Assembly (NCBI GenBank): GCA_029204225.1
Contig: CM055106.1
Coordinates: 36,244,361-36,308,360 of the forward strand
Source of the DNA: Diphasiastrum complanatum
Taxonomy: Eukaryota; Streptophyta; Lycopodiopsida; Lycopodiales; Lycopodiaceae
DNA: 64,000 nt
Direction of reading: 5' to 3'
Made by a program: the position numbers and the translations under genes. The notes under the pieces were generated by a model. That model had not been told where the DNA came from, searched no databases, and saw only the letters and a list, made by a program, of their open reading frames with translations. The first letter of the stretch is position 1. Each line of letters opens with the position of its first letter. This document shows, in pieces, positions 1 through 12,689 of the stretch.

Positions 1-687
1 TACCAGGTCGGCGAAGAATAATATCAGAAATAGAAGGTTTTTTCAGATGATCAGTTGTCATATTGTCATATTTTTGTCAAAAAAGTCTCTTTTTTGTAAA
101 AATACCAGTATTACTCTTGATTCTTCACCAAAATCTTCGTCGAGTTTCCAAGACATTCTATTTATAGTAAATTACTATTTTTAGAGTTCGACGAACATTC
201 TTTCTATCCAGATCATAGAAAATCTTCATTTTTACCCTCACCAAACTACATAAACTGTGTTTTTGTGTGCCAGAAACCTTCGTCGGATTTACCCTAGCTT
301 AATCTGTGTCAGATTTTGAATCTAAAAGTTCGGCGAAGGTTATTTCCTTAGAAATTGTCAGAAAAGCCTGATCATAGAGTTTTTTTCCCCCAAAATAGCA
401 CTACTGAACCTTCACTGAGCCAATCTTCGTCTAGGGAATCTATGCCAATACTATTTTTAGGTCTTGATTTTCCAGATCAAGTCTCTGTGAAAATTTGGGT
501 CAAATCTAATACATTCTGATTTGTATTTTGAAAAAATTTTCAATTTTGAGAAGTATTGATTGATTGAATTTCGAAATCGTTTTCACGATATAGAAATCTG
601 AATCTTGAAAAGTGGAATAGATCTAGATAGTTTTGATTGAAAAATCTAGATCCAATTTCATTGTCTGCTTGATTTGAATCCGTGAAG

Positions 688-1962
688 ATGGCTGTCCTTA
701 GAGGTGCTCCTTAGGAAATCAATCCAATCATTGTTAGAAGAGCACCCCGTTTGGATCTACCAAAATATAATGGATTAACAGATCCAGTTAGATTTCTTCA
801 AATTTATGCCGAATCTACTGAGCGTACAGATTGGGAGATTGTTAAAAGATCCCTTATCACACGGTTCAAACATCGGAAGTTTATGGAAGACCCTTGCCTA
901 CTTTTAAGTAAAATTAAAATGGGAAAGCGAAAAATGGTTCGAGATTACATTGAAAGGGTGAAACGCCTCAGATCTGAATGCGAACCTAAGTTGATTAACG
1001 AAAATGCCATGGTTATGTGGTTTTTGTCAGGTTTACCTAAATGGAGCTGAAACGCCATAATGAGTATGCACTTTTGCAAAATGCTATGGATGACGCAATT
1101 CGGGAGGAGGATGAAGATTCAGACGATGAGCCGAATATCAATATGTTGCCTTATACAGCAGGGTAGACCACTACAACATCCAGCACTATTGCATCAACGA
1201 ATGTCAACGCTACTGTAGAAATGATGCTCAATGAGTTTGAGAAACTCGGGAAGAACCAGCAGAAACAGATGGAAAAGTTGCAGTTGCAATCTGATGAGAA
1301 GATCAAAGTATTGGAAGATCTCCATGGAAAAGCGAACAAGGAACTTGAGAAGTTTGCGAAGACTTTTTCTACCAGGGAAAATGTCTGGTGCTCTATTTGT
1401 ACAGGAAATCACACAGTGAATGAGTGTCTTAAATTGAACGGAAATCAGTGTATGCCATTTGTGTGATTCGCCTGATCATGAGACTGCTTTTTACAACTTC
1501 AATCCTCGGATAATTCAGCAACGGTATGCCCAAATAAAATTTTGAGAACCAGATTATAGAGGAAATCCGCCAGCTAGACCTCGACGATCTGCTCTTGGAT
1601 ACTCGAAACGTTTAGCCTTACCTGCCCCACCAAAGCACTCTGCTCCTCCTTCCAATTTAATGGAACCAGAATTGTACAGAAGTGCCGAGCAATGGAACTA
1701 TGGTACTGATCAAGAAGGTGGATCTTCAGAACAATATGCTATCTATGCTGCCGCGCAACAGTAAGCATCTAGAAATTTGACCAGAGCACTACTTGGATGC
1801 TTTGCATGTGAAAAAAATCATAGAGTTGCAGAATGTCCAAATAAAAAAAAATTTGTACCATTTTGTCGTGACAATGGTTATGGGCATTGCTATAAAGACT
1901 ATCCAGCAAGACCAAAGCCACCACCAGCTACAGCTCCTATAAATTTGATAACAATCAAGTGA
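688..1962 (+). pseudogene. gypsy gag polyprotein, copy 1 (broken)
   Basis: The likely start is the ATG at 688; the minus-strand copy 3 has the same start (21614) and carries CAA where this copy has a TAG at 712. A retrotransposon gag domain is visible at 751-1050 (LPKYNG, then WEIVKRSLITRF and MVMWFLSGLPKW). After a frameshift, a coiled region (1221-1370) leads to a first knuckle, CSICTGNHTVNEC. A second cysteine cluster at about 1795-1905 contains GCFACEKNHRVAEC and CRDNGYGHC. The knuckle spacing C-x2-C-x3-H-x4-C is one residue shorter than the usual C-x2-C-x4-H-x4-C. Gag would form the particle and bind RNA. Several stops and shifts make this copy non-coding. Confidence 0.75.
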
Positions 1963-1995
1963 CGACCAGTAGCTCAGCATAAACCAAGTGTACCC

Positions 1996-3296
1996 TTGAT
2001 GGTGGTCGCCAGAGCACAGAAACAGAAAGAACCAGTAGCGGATCCAGTACCCACTGATTCTATACAGTTAACTAATATACCAACAGCATCTGGAATCTAT
2101 CCAAATCTTCATGCAGAAAAAATAAGATATCAAGATATGAGACAGTGGATTAAACATCTACAAGAAGAAGATGAGCTTGAAGCTACTAAAGCAACAGCCG
2201 AAGATCATTCTTCACAATTGCAGCCACCAAAAAATTCACGTATAGATAGGAATGATCAGTTGCATCATCATGAAGAACCCTTCAAGATGACTGAACTAGA
2301 AGCGCCGCAAACAAATCTACCCATGAATATTTTGTCTAGGAAGATCAATATTTCATTGGGAGAGTTTCTGAAGTTTGTGCCAAAAGCAAAAGAAGTCTTA
2401 GCGCAAAAGTTAGTTCAAGCAAAACCAAAAGCCCATCAAGAGCCACTTTTTTGTGCTGGATTTGAAGAATCTAATGAAGTACTCCATGTCGGAACAGCCT
2501 GGAAAAGTGAACAAAAAAATATCACTCAGCCGATACAGCATAGACAATTTTCTAAGGAAGCAGCTGTGATAGATGGCGGTTCAGGAGTTAACCTAATTTC
2601 TACAAAGCTATGTGCAAAATGGGGCCTTACAAAGATCAAGTCTACGACTTTTGCCATTAAGCTAGCTGATCAAATGATAGTTCGTCCGCGAGGAATGGTT
2701 GAAAATATACCTGTCAAAATTGTGAGAGTATAGTTCGTCATTACTTTCGTAGTAATGGACTTACCAGAGTTACCAAATGTCTACCGAGTCCTATTGGGAC
2801 GTCCATGGTTACGAGTTGCACAAGTAATTCATAACTGGGGTATCGAAAAAATCACTTTTGAAAATCGTGAACGTGCAGTCAAAGTTGATCCTACAACTTG
2901 GACTATCAAACCAGTGGTTCAAAAAAAGGATGATAATTCATCAACAACGGATCATACTTGTGATCGACCAGATAAAAATTTGGGAGTTCACTATGATTCT
3001 CAAATGGATACTGTCAACTAGAATGAAGCTCTTGCAACGATTGATTTACAGTAGGATATATGTGTCAACAAGATAATCAGTCAGATTTGAGTGAGATTTC
3101 ATTATTGGATCGAATCTTGGATACACTGTTCACTTTTCCATTGAATGTGCTGAATGTAGCTTGGATATCAACGGAACCTATACCAGATCCGATTGAAGAT
3201 GACCTCATTTCTGTGAGTCATGCCTTGTCTTATGATGACAATGCAAAACTTACTGATGAACAGATATATGGATCCGACCAGATTTGGAGTGCGTAA
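1996..3296 (+). pseudogene. gypsy aspartic protease region, copy 1 (broken)
   Basis: Three frames carry the region between gag and RT. The retropepsin-like part reads AAVIDGGSGVNLIS (about 2560-2605), with D-G-G in place of the usual D-S/T-G. Downstream is YRVLLGRPWLR (2780-2815), the typical distal motif of plant gypsy proteases, followed by HNW. A TAG at 2731 and another stop at 3019 break the frame. The last part (3060-3296) matches the same region of copy 2 (for example NVAW and ALSYDDNAKLTDE). Function in an intact element would be cleavage of the gag-pol polyprotein. Confidence 0.7.
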
Positions 3297-3678
3297 TATT
3301 CTTGATGAACCAACAATATAACCACCCAAAACAGTTATATTGAAGGAAGACAAGATCACATGGTCAATGATGAAGAAATAAGCCAATGACCTTAGAGAAT
3401 ATCAAGGATCAACTGTTGGTTGCTCGACTATATTTTCGTGCAGCAATGATGGGAGGCTCTTGGGAATCTCGCTTCACATCCTGGACAACTTCAAAGTGGA
3501 TTGCCAGAGCTCATCGTTGTTTTTTGCCGCATAATTTGGATTTTAACACTGCCTGACTCGATTTTCTGGAGAAGGTGCAGTATCATTTAATAAAGATTCG
3601 TCGCAAAGCCAATAAAAGTTCCTAGTAACTGCATCTCGCAGGTGTCGTGGGACCGCCACCAATTTTGATGGAGGATAC

Positions 3679-4100
3679 TGTTGGAGGGTTTGCGGATTTC
3701 AAGGCAACCCTAACTCTAGCTAATAAGCGAGAGGGATTTGGCCTCCCTGTGTGTGTAAGTTCAACTCGATAATCACATGGTTATTTGATTAATTAGAAAG
3801 TCAATAAAAGAACTTTAGGCCTTTTTGCAGGACTTTTGATGTCGTAGGGCCTAAATGTCAAGTTAGTGAATAAAGTTGGGTTTCCCTCCAATTTGGATGG
3901 TTCTGACTCTTTTTTAAATTTGAATAATTAGAGAGGCAGAAATAGAACAATAGGATTCAGAGGCCAGGGTCTTCCTTGCTATTATAAAAAGGGACTAACT
4001 CGAGTTCCTACACATGTTCATTTCTTCAATTCAATAAAGCAGATTGGTTCTCTTGTGAAATGGATTGATGAATGTTCTTGCTCTTTGTCACTTTTCCTCC
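3679..4100 (+). mobile_element. probable 3' LTR of gypsy copy 1 (right end unresolved)
   Basis: The sequence TGTTGGAGGG at 3679 follows a purine-rich tract (GATGGAGGATAC), the expected polypurine tract-LTR boundary. Inside are a TATA-like ATTATAAAAA (3981-3990) followed about 40 bases later by AATAAA (4033-4038), the promoter and polyadenylation order of an LTR. The matching 5' LTR is outside the window, so the right end cannot be fixed; the listed end is a minimum estimate. Confidence 0.45.
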
Positions 4101-5058
4101 ATCTCTCATGCTTTCTTTGGATTTTGCTAATTGTTGGATCTGATTGCTATTGGGATTGCATGTTATTATACTTTTTATGAGGGAGAAAGGGAGAGAGATA
4201 AAGAGTAAGTTATCTTGTTGTGGATCTAGTGTTAGTGGCTGTAGTGTTAATGCTTAGGGTTAATGGATGTTAGAGTTAGATGTGAATCTTCCATTCATGC
4301 TGAAATCTGAACTATACTATCGCTCTCATGGGAACGAATCTATGCATGACAACTAGCTTAATCTCTTTGATGCTAGATTGATTAGATCTTGGATTGAGGT
4401 TAGGCAAGGAAAGAAACCCACTACAGATTTAAGACAAGGTAAAGGTTGTATCAATCTATCGGTGAGTATAGTGTATAGTATGAGATGAATCCAATGAGGA
4501 ATCAATGATTTATGGGCAAAAATAGAGCACTATGATAGGGGAAAAGGGAGGTGTCACAAGTCTCCTTCTACCAATGCAGAATGCTACGCCCTATCAAAAG
4601 ATTAAAAACAGAGAATGCATCCTACCTAGGACTATGATGAATGCATGTGTAGATGGAATGACTTCTCAATCGCTTCTAATGGTTATTTGTGGGCACCATC
4701 CTTTCAGACCTTGGCCTCTTTGGGTTGCAAAGCACCAATTAATGAAACCTACCTACTTGGCTTAAAGCATATATAGATGATTCTAACAACTAGAAACATG
4801 CTACTAAGGTAAGGAAGATGCATGGGAGCTAGTCTCCCTATCTACTAATTTGCTCTATGGTTACTCAACTTCATCTTCATCATAGCTCTTGGTAATTTCA
4901 AAAAATTGCTCCTATTGCCATAGCATCCTATGGCAAGGTGGCATGCTAATACTTATTCAAAAACTACGATGAATGCTAAAAAAACACAAAGGAGAACATC
5001 AAGCATAGTTAGCACAAGGCATCATACAAGCTTAATGGAGAAGCAAAGCATAAGCATA
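4101..5058. other. no gene seen
   Basis: AT-rich sequence between the gypsy LTR and a microsatellite. No recognisable domain, RNA gene or repeat was found; short open frames here show no conserved motif. Part of it may still belong to the gypsy LTR. Confidence 0.5.
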
Positions 5059-5081
5059 ACACACACACACACACACACACA

Positions 5082-5162
<81 letters not shown>
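5059..5162. repeat. compound microsatellite (AC)13 then (CT)about 39
   Basis: A run of AC from 5059 to 5084 passes directly into an uninterrupted CT run up to 5162. Homology to the gypsy family (copy 2) begins about 20 bases after the tract, so the tract marks the 5' break of that copy. Confidence 0.98.
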
Positions 5163-5166
<4 letters not shown>

Positions 5167-6835
5167 TCAACAGCGCATGGCTTTACCTGCCCCACCAAGG
5201 CCAACTAATCAACAAGTGGCCCACGTAAACTTGACAGCAGCAGAACTAGAGATGCCAGTACCACCTCACCCTGACCAGCAGCAATGGTATGGGCCGGATG
5301 AACCATATATGGATCCTACTATAAATGAATATATTGCGGCCTATGCAGCTCAAACTCAACGTCAAGGCGGAAGAAAGTATGGCTGCTATGGATGCAGCAA
5401 AGGAAACAGAATTGTTGAATGTCCTTACAAGGGACAATATACATCCTTTTGCCGGGAATGCGGTTATGGACACTGCTTCAAGAATTGTCTATTACGGCCT
5501 GGGACCACTGCGCCATTGAACTTCATTGGGATACGATGAGCAACAATTCCAATGGGGATGCCACTAGAAAAGCAACATTTACATGCCCCTATGTTAGCCA
5601 CCACATGAGCCCAAAAGAGGAAGGAAGTGGCTCCCTCACCACCACCATCAGTCACTGATGACCAACCCTCAACTTCAGCTCCATATCCGAATGAGAGGGA
5701 AGAACGAAGACAATACCAGAAGATATAACATTGGGTATAGAGAGCACAAGTGGAGGAAAACAAGCAAGAAAAGGCCAAACCTATGGCACCTCATGCTGAT
5801 GAAGAACCGGAACCACGAACGGGCTCACCACTACGCACTGACCAGAATGATTGGTTGCATCATCATAACCCACCTTTCTACATGGTGAAGCCCGAGGAAC
5901 CGCACACTGAAATGCTCACAAGCCTGCTAGCAAGCTGTGTTAGTTTACCCCTTGGAGAATTACTGTGAATTGCACCACAAGCTAAAGGCCTTTTAGCTGA
6001 ATGAGCCAAAACAGACACGGAACCAGTAGTGCCAGAGCCCATATATTGTATGGGCTACGATGAGACAAGTAATGTCCTCCACATCGGGACAGCGTGGGAA
6101 AGTGAGGAACACATCACCCTGCCAAAACACAAGAGATTCGAGGACCAGACAGTAGTGGAAAATGGAGGATCAGATGTCAATTTGATCTCCACTACTTTTT
6201 GTATCAAAAGTGGGGTTTACAGGGATTGAAGCCATCAAAGTTCGCCATCAAACTAGCGGATCAATCCTGTGTAAAGCCAAAGGGTGTAGTTGCCAATATC
6301 TTGGTAAAAATAGCAAGCATGCAGTTTGTGATCACCTTTGTTGTAATGGACATACCAAAATTCCATCTGCATACCGTGTTTTACTAGGAAGGCCATGGTT
6401 GAGGACTACGCAAGAGTACACAACTGGGGTACGGGGAAACTCAATAGAGAACAGGCTGTAAAGATCGATCCAACCACATGGGCGGTGAAACCTATTGCAC
6501 CCAAGGTTGATGACGGATCATCCATGACAGATCATACGACTGATTACTCAAAGCAATCCAAGGGTGGTCACTACAATTTAGAGACAGATATCGTGATATG
6601 GATGGATGCATTAGCAACAATTGACTGCCAAGCATGTCAATATGAGTTAGACCCTGAACCCAGCACATCTTCACCCAAGTGTTACACCATGGACACACCA
6701 ATTACATTTGGGGTGAATATGATAAACGTAGCATGGTTGTTAGCGAAATCTATTGAGAACCCAATGGACGACGATGTAGTCCCTTGGAAACATGCTTTGA
6801 CTTACAATAAGGAGACTGAACTGACTGATGAGTAG
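5163..6835 (+). pseudogene. gypsy gag C-terminus and protease, copy 2 (broken)
   Basis: The 5' part of gag is missing. Homology to copy 1 starts at LPAPPRP (about 5180; copy 1 near 1618). A cysteine cluster follows at about 5380-5500: YGCYGCSKGNRIVEC and CRECGYGHC, where the first knuckle has N in place of His. After several shifts comes the protease region (6060-6460) with MGYDETSNVLHIGTAWE, then VENGGSDVNLIS (N-G-G where copy 1 has D-G-G, so the catalytic Asp is lost), then a YRVLLGRPWLR-like stretch near 6370-6405. The segment 6395-6835 matches 2820-3296 of copy 1. This is older and more diverged than copies 1 and 3. Confidence 0.7.
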
Positions 6836-6907
6836 GTCCTATAGCACATGGACCCAGATCGCTATGGAATCAAGAGAGTACCAGCTTAACCGCCGCAAAA
6901 ATCTGCT

Positions 6908-7935
6908 ATGGCGAAAGTTTCAAAGATAGATCCACCAAAAGTACCTACAAATAAGAAGAACCAGTTGAAGCAACGTTACAACCAAGTGATCCGATGGAGT
7001 GATCTACCCGATGAAGCTATAGATGTTGATATTTGTAATCACGAGGCAAATATCATGCCAGTTTTGAAGAAAGACACCAAGGACGAATCCAACTATGTGA
7101 CAAGAAAAGACAAAAAGAAGGTGTTCGATTCCTTGAAGTCAATTAGGATGAATTCAGATACAATATTATCTTCTTTTCAGATGAGGAGAATCAAAAGATG
7201 ACCAGTCGGGCTAAGATCAATATGCTGAAGGAGGAATCTCGATGAGCATCAGTTCACGAGATGCCTGAGACCTTCAAGAATTATACCTTGGATGACATGG
7301 TAATTATGATGTCGCAAGCCCAACAAGAACCCGATCAAAGTCAGACACCAGCGGAACAAGTCTTCGAGGGACCTGCACGAACTCAACCAATGAACCTTGT
7401 CAAGCCAGGTGAAAAAGAAAAGATCATGCATGTGTGGGAGCAGTTAACACCCACACAATTCAAGCAACTACGATCATTGTTGGTGGAATACAGGGATTGT
7501 TTTGTCTGGAATTACAGTGATTTGAAGGGCATCCCACCAATCGTAGTCCAACACACCATACCCTTGGTGGATGGAGCAGTCCCCAAGGTGAGTCGTTATT
7601 ACCGTTGAAACCCAAACTATACAGAGTTGATCAAATAAGAGTTGCAAAAGCTGTTAGACGCTGATTTCATTTATGAAATCAAACACACTGAGTGGGTATC
7701 GCCTATAGTTATAGTACCCAAGAAGAACAAAAAAATACAAATCTGTGTGAATCTAAAGGCACTAAACACAATCACCAAAAAGGACCCTTTCTCTTTACCC
7801 TTTACGGAAAGTGTCCTGGACAGAGTAGCTGGAGCCGAAGCCTACAGTTTTCTGGACGTCTTCAACGGCTACAATAAAGTGAAGATAGCGCCTCAAGACC
7901 AACATAAGACAATATTCGCCACGGAATGGGAAACT
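6908..7935 (+). pseudogene. gypsy reverse transcriptase N-terminal part, copy 2 (cut by copia A)
   Basis: Frames at 7261-7608 and 7642-7935 encode the start of a Ty3/gypsy RT. Visible motifs are FVWNYSDLKGIPPIVVQH, then DFIYEIKHTEWVSPIVIVPKK, then YSFLDVFNGYNKVKIAPQDQ and KTIFATEWE. These are fingers/palm motifs of plant gypsy RTs. The polypeptide stops at codon ATEWE where the copia A LTR (TGTGAAAGATT at 7936) begins, so the YxDD box, RNase H and integrase are absent. A stop at 7606 separates the two frames. No continuation was found right of element A. Confidence 0.8.
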
Positions 7936-8583
7936 TGTGAAAGATTCAACTAGTTTCATCACATTTTGCAATATTTTCATATTTGACATATTGAAGCCAA
8001 AACTTGTTTTAGACTTAGAGGTTGACTTTTTAAAGTTCATTAGTCTAAATTTTATTTGAATAAACACTTTTTGAAAGTGTGAAAAAGTTAGAATGCGAGT
8101 TTGAGTAGATTCAATTTGAAAAGTTGGGTACATTGAATCTAGACCCAAAATTAGTAAAGTTAGCATATTGGAGGGAAAGCCAAGTGGCCAGATAGGGTTT
8201 GGACCTGTTATAAAAGGATGTAAATCATGGAAAGAGCTATCTTCTCTCTTCTCTATCTCATTTCATGCTTATACATGGTTCTCTTGGATTCTACTATCCA
8301 TTGGTGCACTATCTTCGTGATTGCTTGCAATTCTATGTGTAGAATGTTCTATATTTGTTATTTTTGGATCCAGACGTGTGAAATACAGTAGTTTGCTGAT
8401 TTTGTATGGACAACAATAGTAAATAATCATTTCATTCAAGTTTGATCAAGTTCTATTGGTGTTTGCATCCATTTTATGTGTAGATGCTGATTTTTTTACA
8501 TTGGTGAAATTGGTGGTGTATTTCTCTTTCTAACCAAAGATCATTCAAGTAGATTGGATATTAAGGATCTAAAATCTTTCACA
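7936..8583 (+). mobile_element. copia element A, 5' LTR
   Basis: The LTR starts TGTGAAAGATT and ends AATCTTTCACA, a perfect 11-bp terminal inverted repeat with TG...CA ends. It is followed at once by a Met-tRNA primer site. A TATA box, TATAAAAGG, lies at 8219-8227. The left edge falls inside the gypsy RT codons. No 3' LTR copy was found, so A lost its right end. Confidence 0.9.
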
Positions 8584-8595
8584 TGGTATCAGAGC
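8584..8595 (+). other. primer binding site of copia A
   Basis: TGGTATCAGAGC is complementary to the 3' end of initiator methionine tRNA, the usual primer of plant Ty1/copia elements. It directly follows the CA end of the LTR. The 440 bases after it are an untranslated leader with no gene. Confidence 0.9.
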
Positions 8596-9038
8596 TTGTG
8601 TTTCAGGTTATGAAGGAGAAAATTAGATCTATCAATGATTTGGTGAAGATATCAAGTCTAGAGCATACTAGAGAGGATTCTACACCAAAATAGGATTTTT
8701 TGCTTTTGTAAATTGGATCTTTTGTAGATCAAAATACTAAAAAAATTTGTGATTTTGTCAAAACCCTAATTTTGATTGGATCTCTAGATAGTAAGATTGG
8801 TGAACTTCATTTGAAGGTGTTTCAATCTTAGGAAGTGGCAAAAGTCATTAGATTGAGGATAGATCATAGGTTGATCAAGATTCCATGATTCTATGTGCTG
8901 ATTTGCTTGGATAAGTGCTAGAAGAGAATTTGTGAGATAGTTTTAAATCTTGGTGATTTCTTTTGAAAGCATTTGTTGTTGTTCAAAGGAGTGCTTTGTC
9001 CATTGAAGCAGGTTGAAAGAGAAGATCAGGTCATTGCT

Positions 9039-11228
9039 ACATGGCTACTGTTGGAAGCCAATGATAGGCTTACCTCAAGTAACTATTAATTGTGAAAAGT
9101 GAGGATGGAGTCACTTCTTGAGATGAATGATGTTTTGGATATTGTTGTGGGTTTGGAGGAGAGACCAGAAACACAACAAGATCAATTGAGGTATGACAAG
9201 AGGGCCAAGAAGGCTCTACACATGATAAAGATGAATGTTACCAATGAACTTCTCAAGGAAGTTGGTAAGTGCACATCATCTTTGGAAGCTTGGAATTCAT
9301 TGAAGAAGCTTTATGAATCCAAGTCTACTTCTAGAGTGTTGACTCTAAGAAGGAAAATCTTTTCTTGTTTGCAAAAGAATGAAGAAAGTCCAAGTACTTT
9401 TGTTTTGAGAATGAAAGCATTGAATGATGAGTTAGCTTGCATAGATGAAAGCATTAAGGAAGGAGAGCTTATTCAAGTGATTCTTAATGGCTTGTTGGAC
9501 ACTCATGCTAACATTGTTAAAAGTATTGCTATTCAAAAGACTTTTTCAAGTTTGATGGATCTTCAAGAGATCTTGATCAATGAGGAATATAGGCTTCAAG
9601 CAAGAGGTGGATCTACATCGACACTTCAAGAGGATGCTATGTTCACAAAGGGCAAATTCAAGGGCAAAACCAAAAGTAAATGGTCTAAAGGGCAAGATAA
9701 AGTGGATGCTTCTTCAAGTGGCAAAAAGAAGGATAAATCAAAGCTCAAGTGCTTCTATTGTGGCATCAAAGGACACTTTGCAAGTGAGTGCTACAAGAAG
9801 AAGAGAGATCAAGGAGACAAGCAAGGTGATCTTACTCTTGATGAGGATGGTTTGGATGTTCAAGATGCAAATGATGATGTTTTTGTGATGTCTTCATGTA
9901 TGCTTGCTAATGATGGAGATCTAGATCCTTGGTGGATTGATAGTGGAGCAAGTTCACACATGACCTTTCACAAAGAGTACTTTAATTCTTTGTTGGCATA
10001 TGGAGACAACAAGAGGGTGATCTACACGGCCAATGATGGTGAGTGTGCAATCAAAGAGATTGGCACAATTCCTATCTCTCTCTCTCTACAAATAAGAATG
10101 TTCATTTGGAGGATGTCTTGTTTATTCCATCTATTACCAAGAATCTACTTAGTGTGAGTCAAATGCTAAGTAAAGGCCTCAAGGTGGAGTTTGATGGAGA
10201 TGCTTGTTTGATCAAAAGGAAGGACGTCTTGATTGGAAAAGGTAAAAGGCAAGGGAAGTTGTTCAAACTTGATGCTTGTGTTATTGCTAACCAAGTTGGA
10301 TGTGTTGCAAGGGAGCAAATTTCTATTCAAGAGGTTTGGCACAAAAGGATGGGACACCTGAACTTCAAGTCATTGGAGGTAAAGGCAAGGAAGAAGGTTG
10401 TGATTGGTCTTCCAAGTTCCTTAAGTAATGTCAAGCATGTTTGTGAGTCTTGTGCTTTGTCCACATAGACTACCTTATACTAGATCTATATCTAGATCTA
10501 CACAGCCTTTTCAACTTGTACATTCGGATATTCATGGATTTACTACAATTAGCAATAGTGGAACTAAAATGTATGTAGCATTCATTGATGATTTTAGTAG
10601 ATTTTGTTGGATCTATCTACTAAAGAGCAAGGATGAAGTGTATGACGTCTTTGTCAAGTTCAAGAATACAAGGGAGAACCAATTTTTCACAAAGATCAAG
10701 TGCTTGAGAGGTGACAATGGTGGTGAGTACATATCTAACAAGTTCAAGGCCTTTTGTGATGAGCATGGGATCAAGAGGGAGTATACAACATCAAGGACCC
10801 CACAACAAAATGGAGTGGCTGAAAGGAAGAGTAGGACTTTATGTGAAAGCGCTAAAGCTATGAGGTTAAGTGCTAATCTTGACAAACCATTTTGGGATCA
10901 AGCTTTGTTGTGGTGCCAATTTCTTGTGCAATAGGTGGCCGAGTGCTATTTTGGATGGAAGGACACCTTTTGAGATGCTATTCAAGAGGAGGCCAAGTGT
11001 CAACTTTCTAAGAACCTTTGGATGCACATGCTATGTCAACATTACTCTTGATGATAGAACCAAGGAGGATCCATTTTCAAGAAGAGGTATTTTTGTTGGA
11101 TATAGTGACCTTCTACTAACAAAGTGATTGTTGGTAGAGATGTCATTTTTGATGAGGGAAACATTCCAAAGGTATCTTTAAGCATGATTGATGGTAGAGT
11201 GGATGGATCTAAAATTCTTGATGTTGAT
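9039..11228 (+). pseudogene. copia A gag, protease and integrase (broken gag-pol)
   Basis: The probable start is the ATG at 9039, disrupted by early shifts and stops. From 9099 the gag reads MRMESLLEMNDVLDIV, then a UBN2-type gag body, a zinc knuckle CFYCGIKGHFASEC (about 9750), and the protease WWIDSGASSHM (about 9930). A frameshift near 10090 leads to the integrase zinc part (VWHKRMGHLNFKS ... CESCA), and another near 10460 to the integrase core. All three catalytic residues are present: HSDIHGF, RGDNGGEY and NGVAERK. A further shift near 10920 gives FGCTCYVNI and GIFVGY. The frame is then interrupted by insertion of element B at 11229. RT and RNase H are missing. Confidence 0.85.
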
Positions 11229-11233
11229 GAGAA

Positions 11234-12095
11234 TGTTGAAAATTGTCACTTCTCACTTGACATTGGTTCATGTAAATATTGATCAAACATTAGAATATGT
11301 TGATGATATGATTTCACACGTGTGGAGCATGTTCCCATGTGTGAAAGGATGTACTTTTCATGTTTGTATATATCCAAATTGATTTTGTATCATTCTAGTT
11401 AGTGTGAACATGAAATGACTAGTTTTTAGTCAAGTTGACTAGTCACCTACAAATTAGCTTTTCCTTGCATGTGCATGAGTAAATGCTCCCACATGGCAAG
11501 TGGATGTTCACATGTGTGTATAGAGTACTAGAAGATAAGAGTTGACCATTTTCCTTAGATCCTATTTTGTAGGGAATATTCCTATATTCTAGGAGACTAG
11601 CTTTTTGGATTTTAGTCATATTCTAGAAGGTCAACTATTGGATAAGGATCAAGGATGGATCAAATGGATAGATATGAGTGATGTGGCACTCTTCACACGT
11701 GTGAAGGCCTGCTGGACTGTACCAGACTCATGGATGTACTTGATCCATAAAAGGATCATCATTTTGCTAAGAAAATTGATGAGACTTTTGCACTCTACAC
11801 TTTTGTGAGATTTCTAGTCATTTGTCTTGTGATTTTTATGCATGATTGCTATCTAGTATCATTGTACTTGTTGTTTCAGGTGCAGGCCGTACAGTGGACA
11901 GTACTCCACACGTGTGAAGCCGCTCTCACTAAAAAATGATGTGTTGATCCATTGCTCTTGCTTAAATCCAAGTGTAGTGAATCTAGATCAAGATCTAATG
12001 TGTAGAACTTGATAGATTCATTGATTAAGCAACCAATAACTCTCTATGATTGTAAAGTACAATCATTATTGTCCTAAAAACTGTAAAATTTATCA
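11234..12095 (+). mobile_element. copia B 5' LTR
   Basis: Starts TGTTGAAAATTG and ends TTTATCA. It carries three CACACGTGTG palindromes (11315-11324, 11694-11703, 11907-11916) and a TATA-like CATAAAAGG (11746-11754). GTAC-containing stretches lie beside the second and third palindromes. A 67-codon open frame inside is repeated identically in the 3' LTR and is not regarded as a gene. Confidence 0.93.
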
Positions 12096-12107
12096 TGGTA
12101 TCAGAGC
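12096..12107 (+). other. primer binding site of copia B
   Basis: TGGTATCAGAGC directly after the LTR, matching initiator Met-tRNA. The leader that follows (12108-12689) has no gene but carries a fourth CACACGTGTG palindrome at 12259-12268 followed by CCGTAC. Confidence 0.9.
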
Positions 12108-12689
12108 TAAGTAAGAGAGTGATCATTGAATCATAAATCTTGTAAAGATCATTGGCAAAATTTGTATTTTGGCCAATACTAGTGAGGGCGAGTTCTTCTA
12201 GAGTGATAGCTTGTAATCATTTGGATCAAAACGACTTGGAGGCTGTGTATGTACTTTTCACACGTGTGAAACCGTACAGCAACTTTCAATTCAAGTTACT
12301 TTGTGTTTTTTGGTCCCAAAATCACAATACTAGTTCATTTTTGGTGCTTTTTGAAGCATAGTATTGATCTAGATTCATTCTAACTAATGCCTATGACCAA
12401 ATAGTGTTTTGGATCATTGAAGCATTTCTTTTTAGAGTCTAAGATCAGATCTAAGAGGCTGATTTGTTCAGATCCTTAGTTGAAGTGAAATCTCTAAGAA
12501 AAGTGTAAAGCAATTTTTTTGTGAGAGTGAAAGCTAGAAATTTTTGGTAAGATCTTTGAGTATCATTCAAGCTTGTGTGTTAGTTTGATAGAGACAAGCC
12601 TATAGGCATTCTAGTAAGCTTTAGGCCACTTCATAGATCTTTTAAAATTCAAAAATCTTTGTGATTTTTAAAAGAGCATTCATTCTAAA

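Larger units (their letters stand above)
1..3678 (+). mobile_element. Ty3/gypsy-like retrotransposon, copy 1 (internal region, deleted)
   Basis: This is the internal part of a decayed gypsy-type element; its 5' LTR lies left of the window. A leader of about 690 bases is followed by broken gag and protease frames. Reverse transcriptase, RNase H and integrase are missing: the sequence passes from the post-protease region (about 3300) through an unassigned stretch (3300-3660) to a purine-rich tract just before a probable 3' LTR at 3679. Copies 2 (5163-7935) and 3 (20198-21975, minus strand) share the gag and protease peptides, so this is one family with three relics here. Family assignment rests on the gag fold, the zinc knuckles and the RT of copy 2. 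Confidence 0.75.

Noticed and set aside
4532-4765. Short open frame after the gypsy LTR
   Set aside because: No similarity to retroelement or host domains, and isolated in AT-rich sequence.
11605-11808. 67-codon open frame in the LTR of copia B, repeated at 17055-17258
   Set aside because: Its repetition only reflects the two identical LTRs; it covers promoter-like sequence and has no domain.
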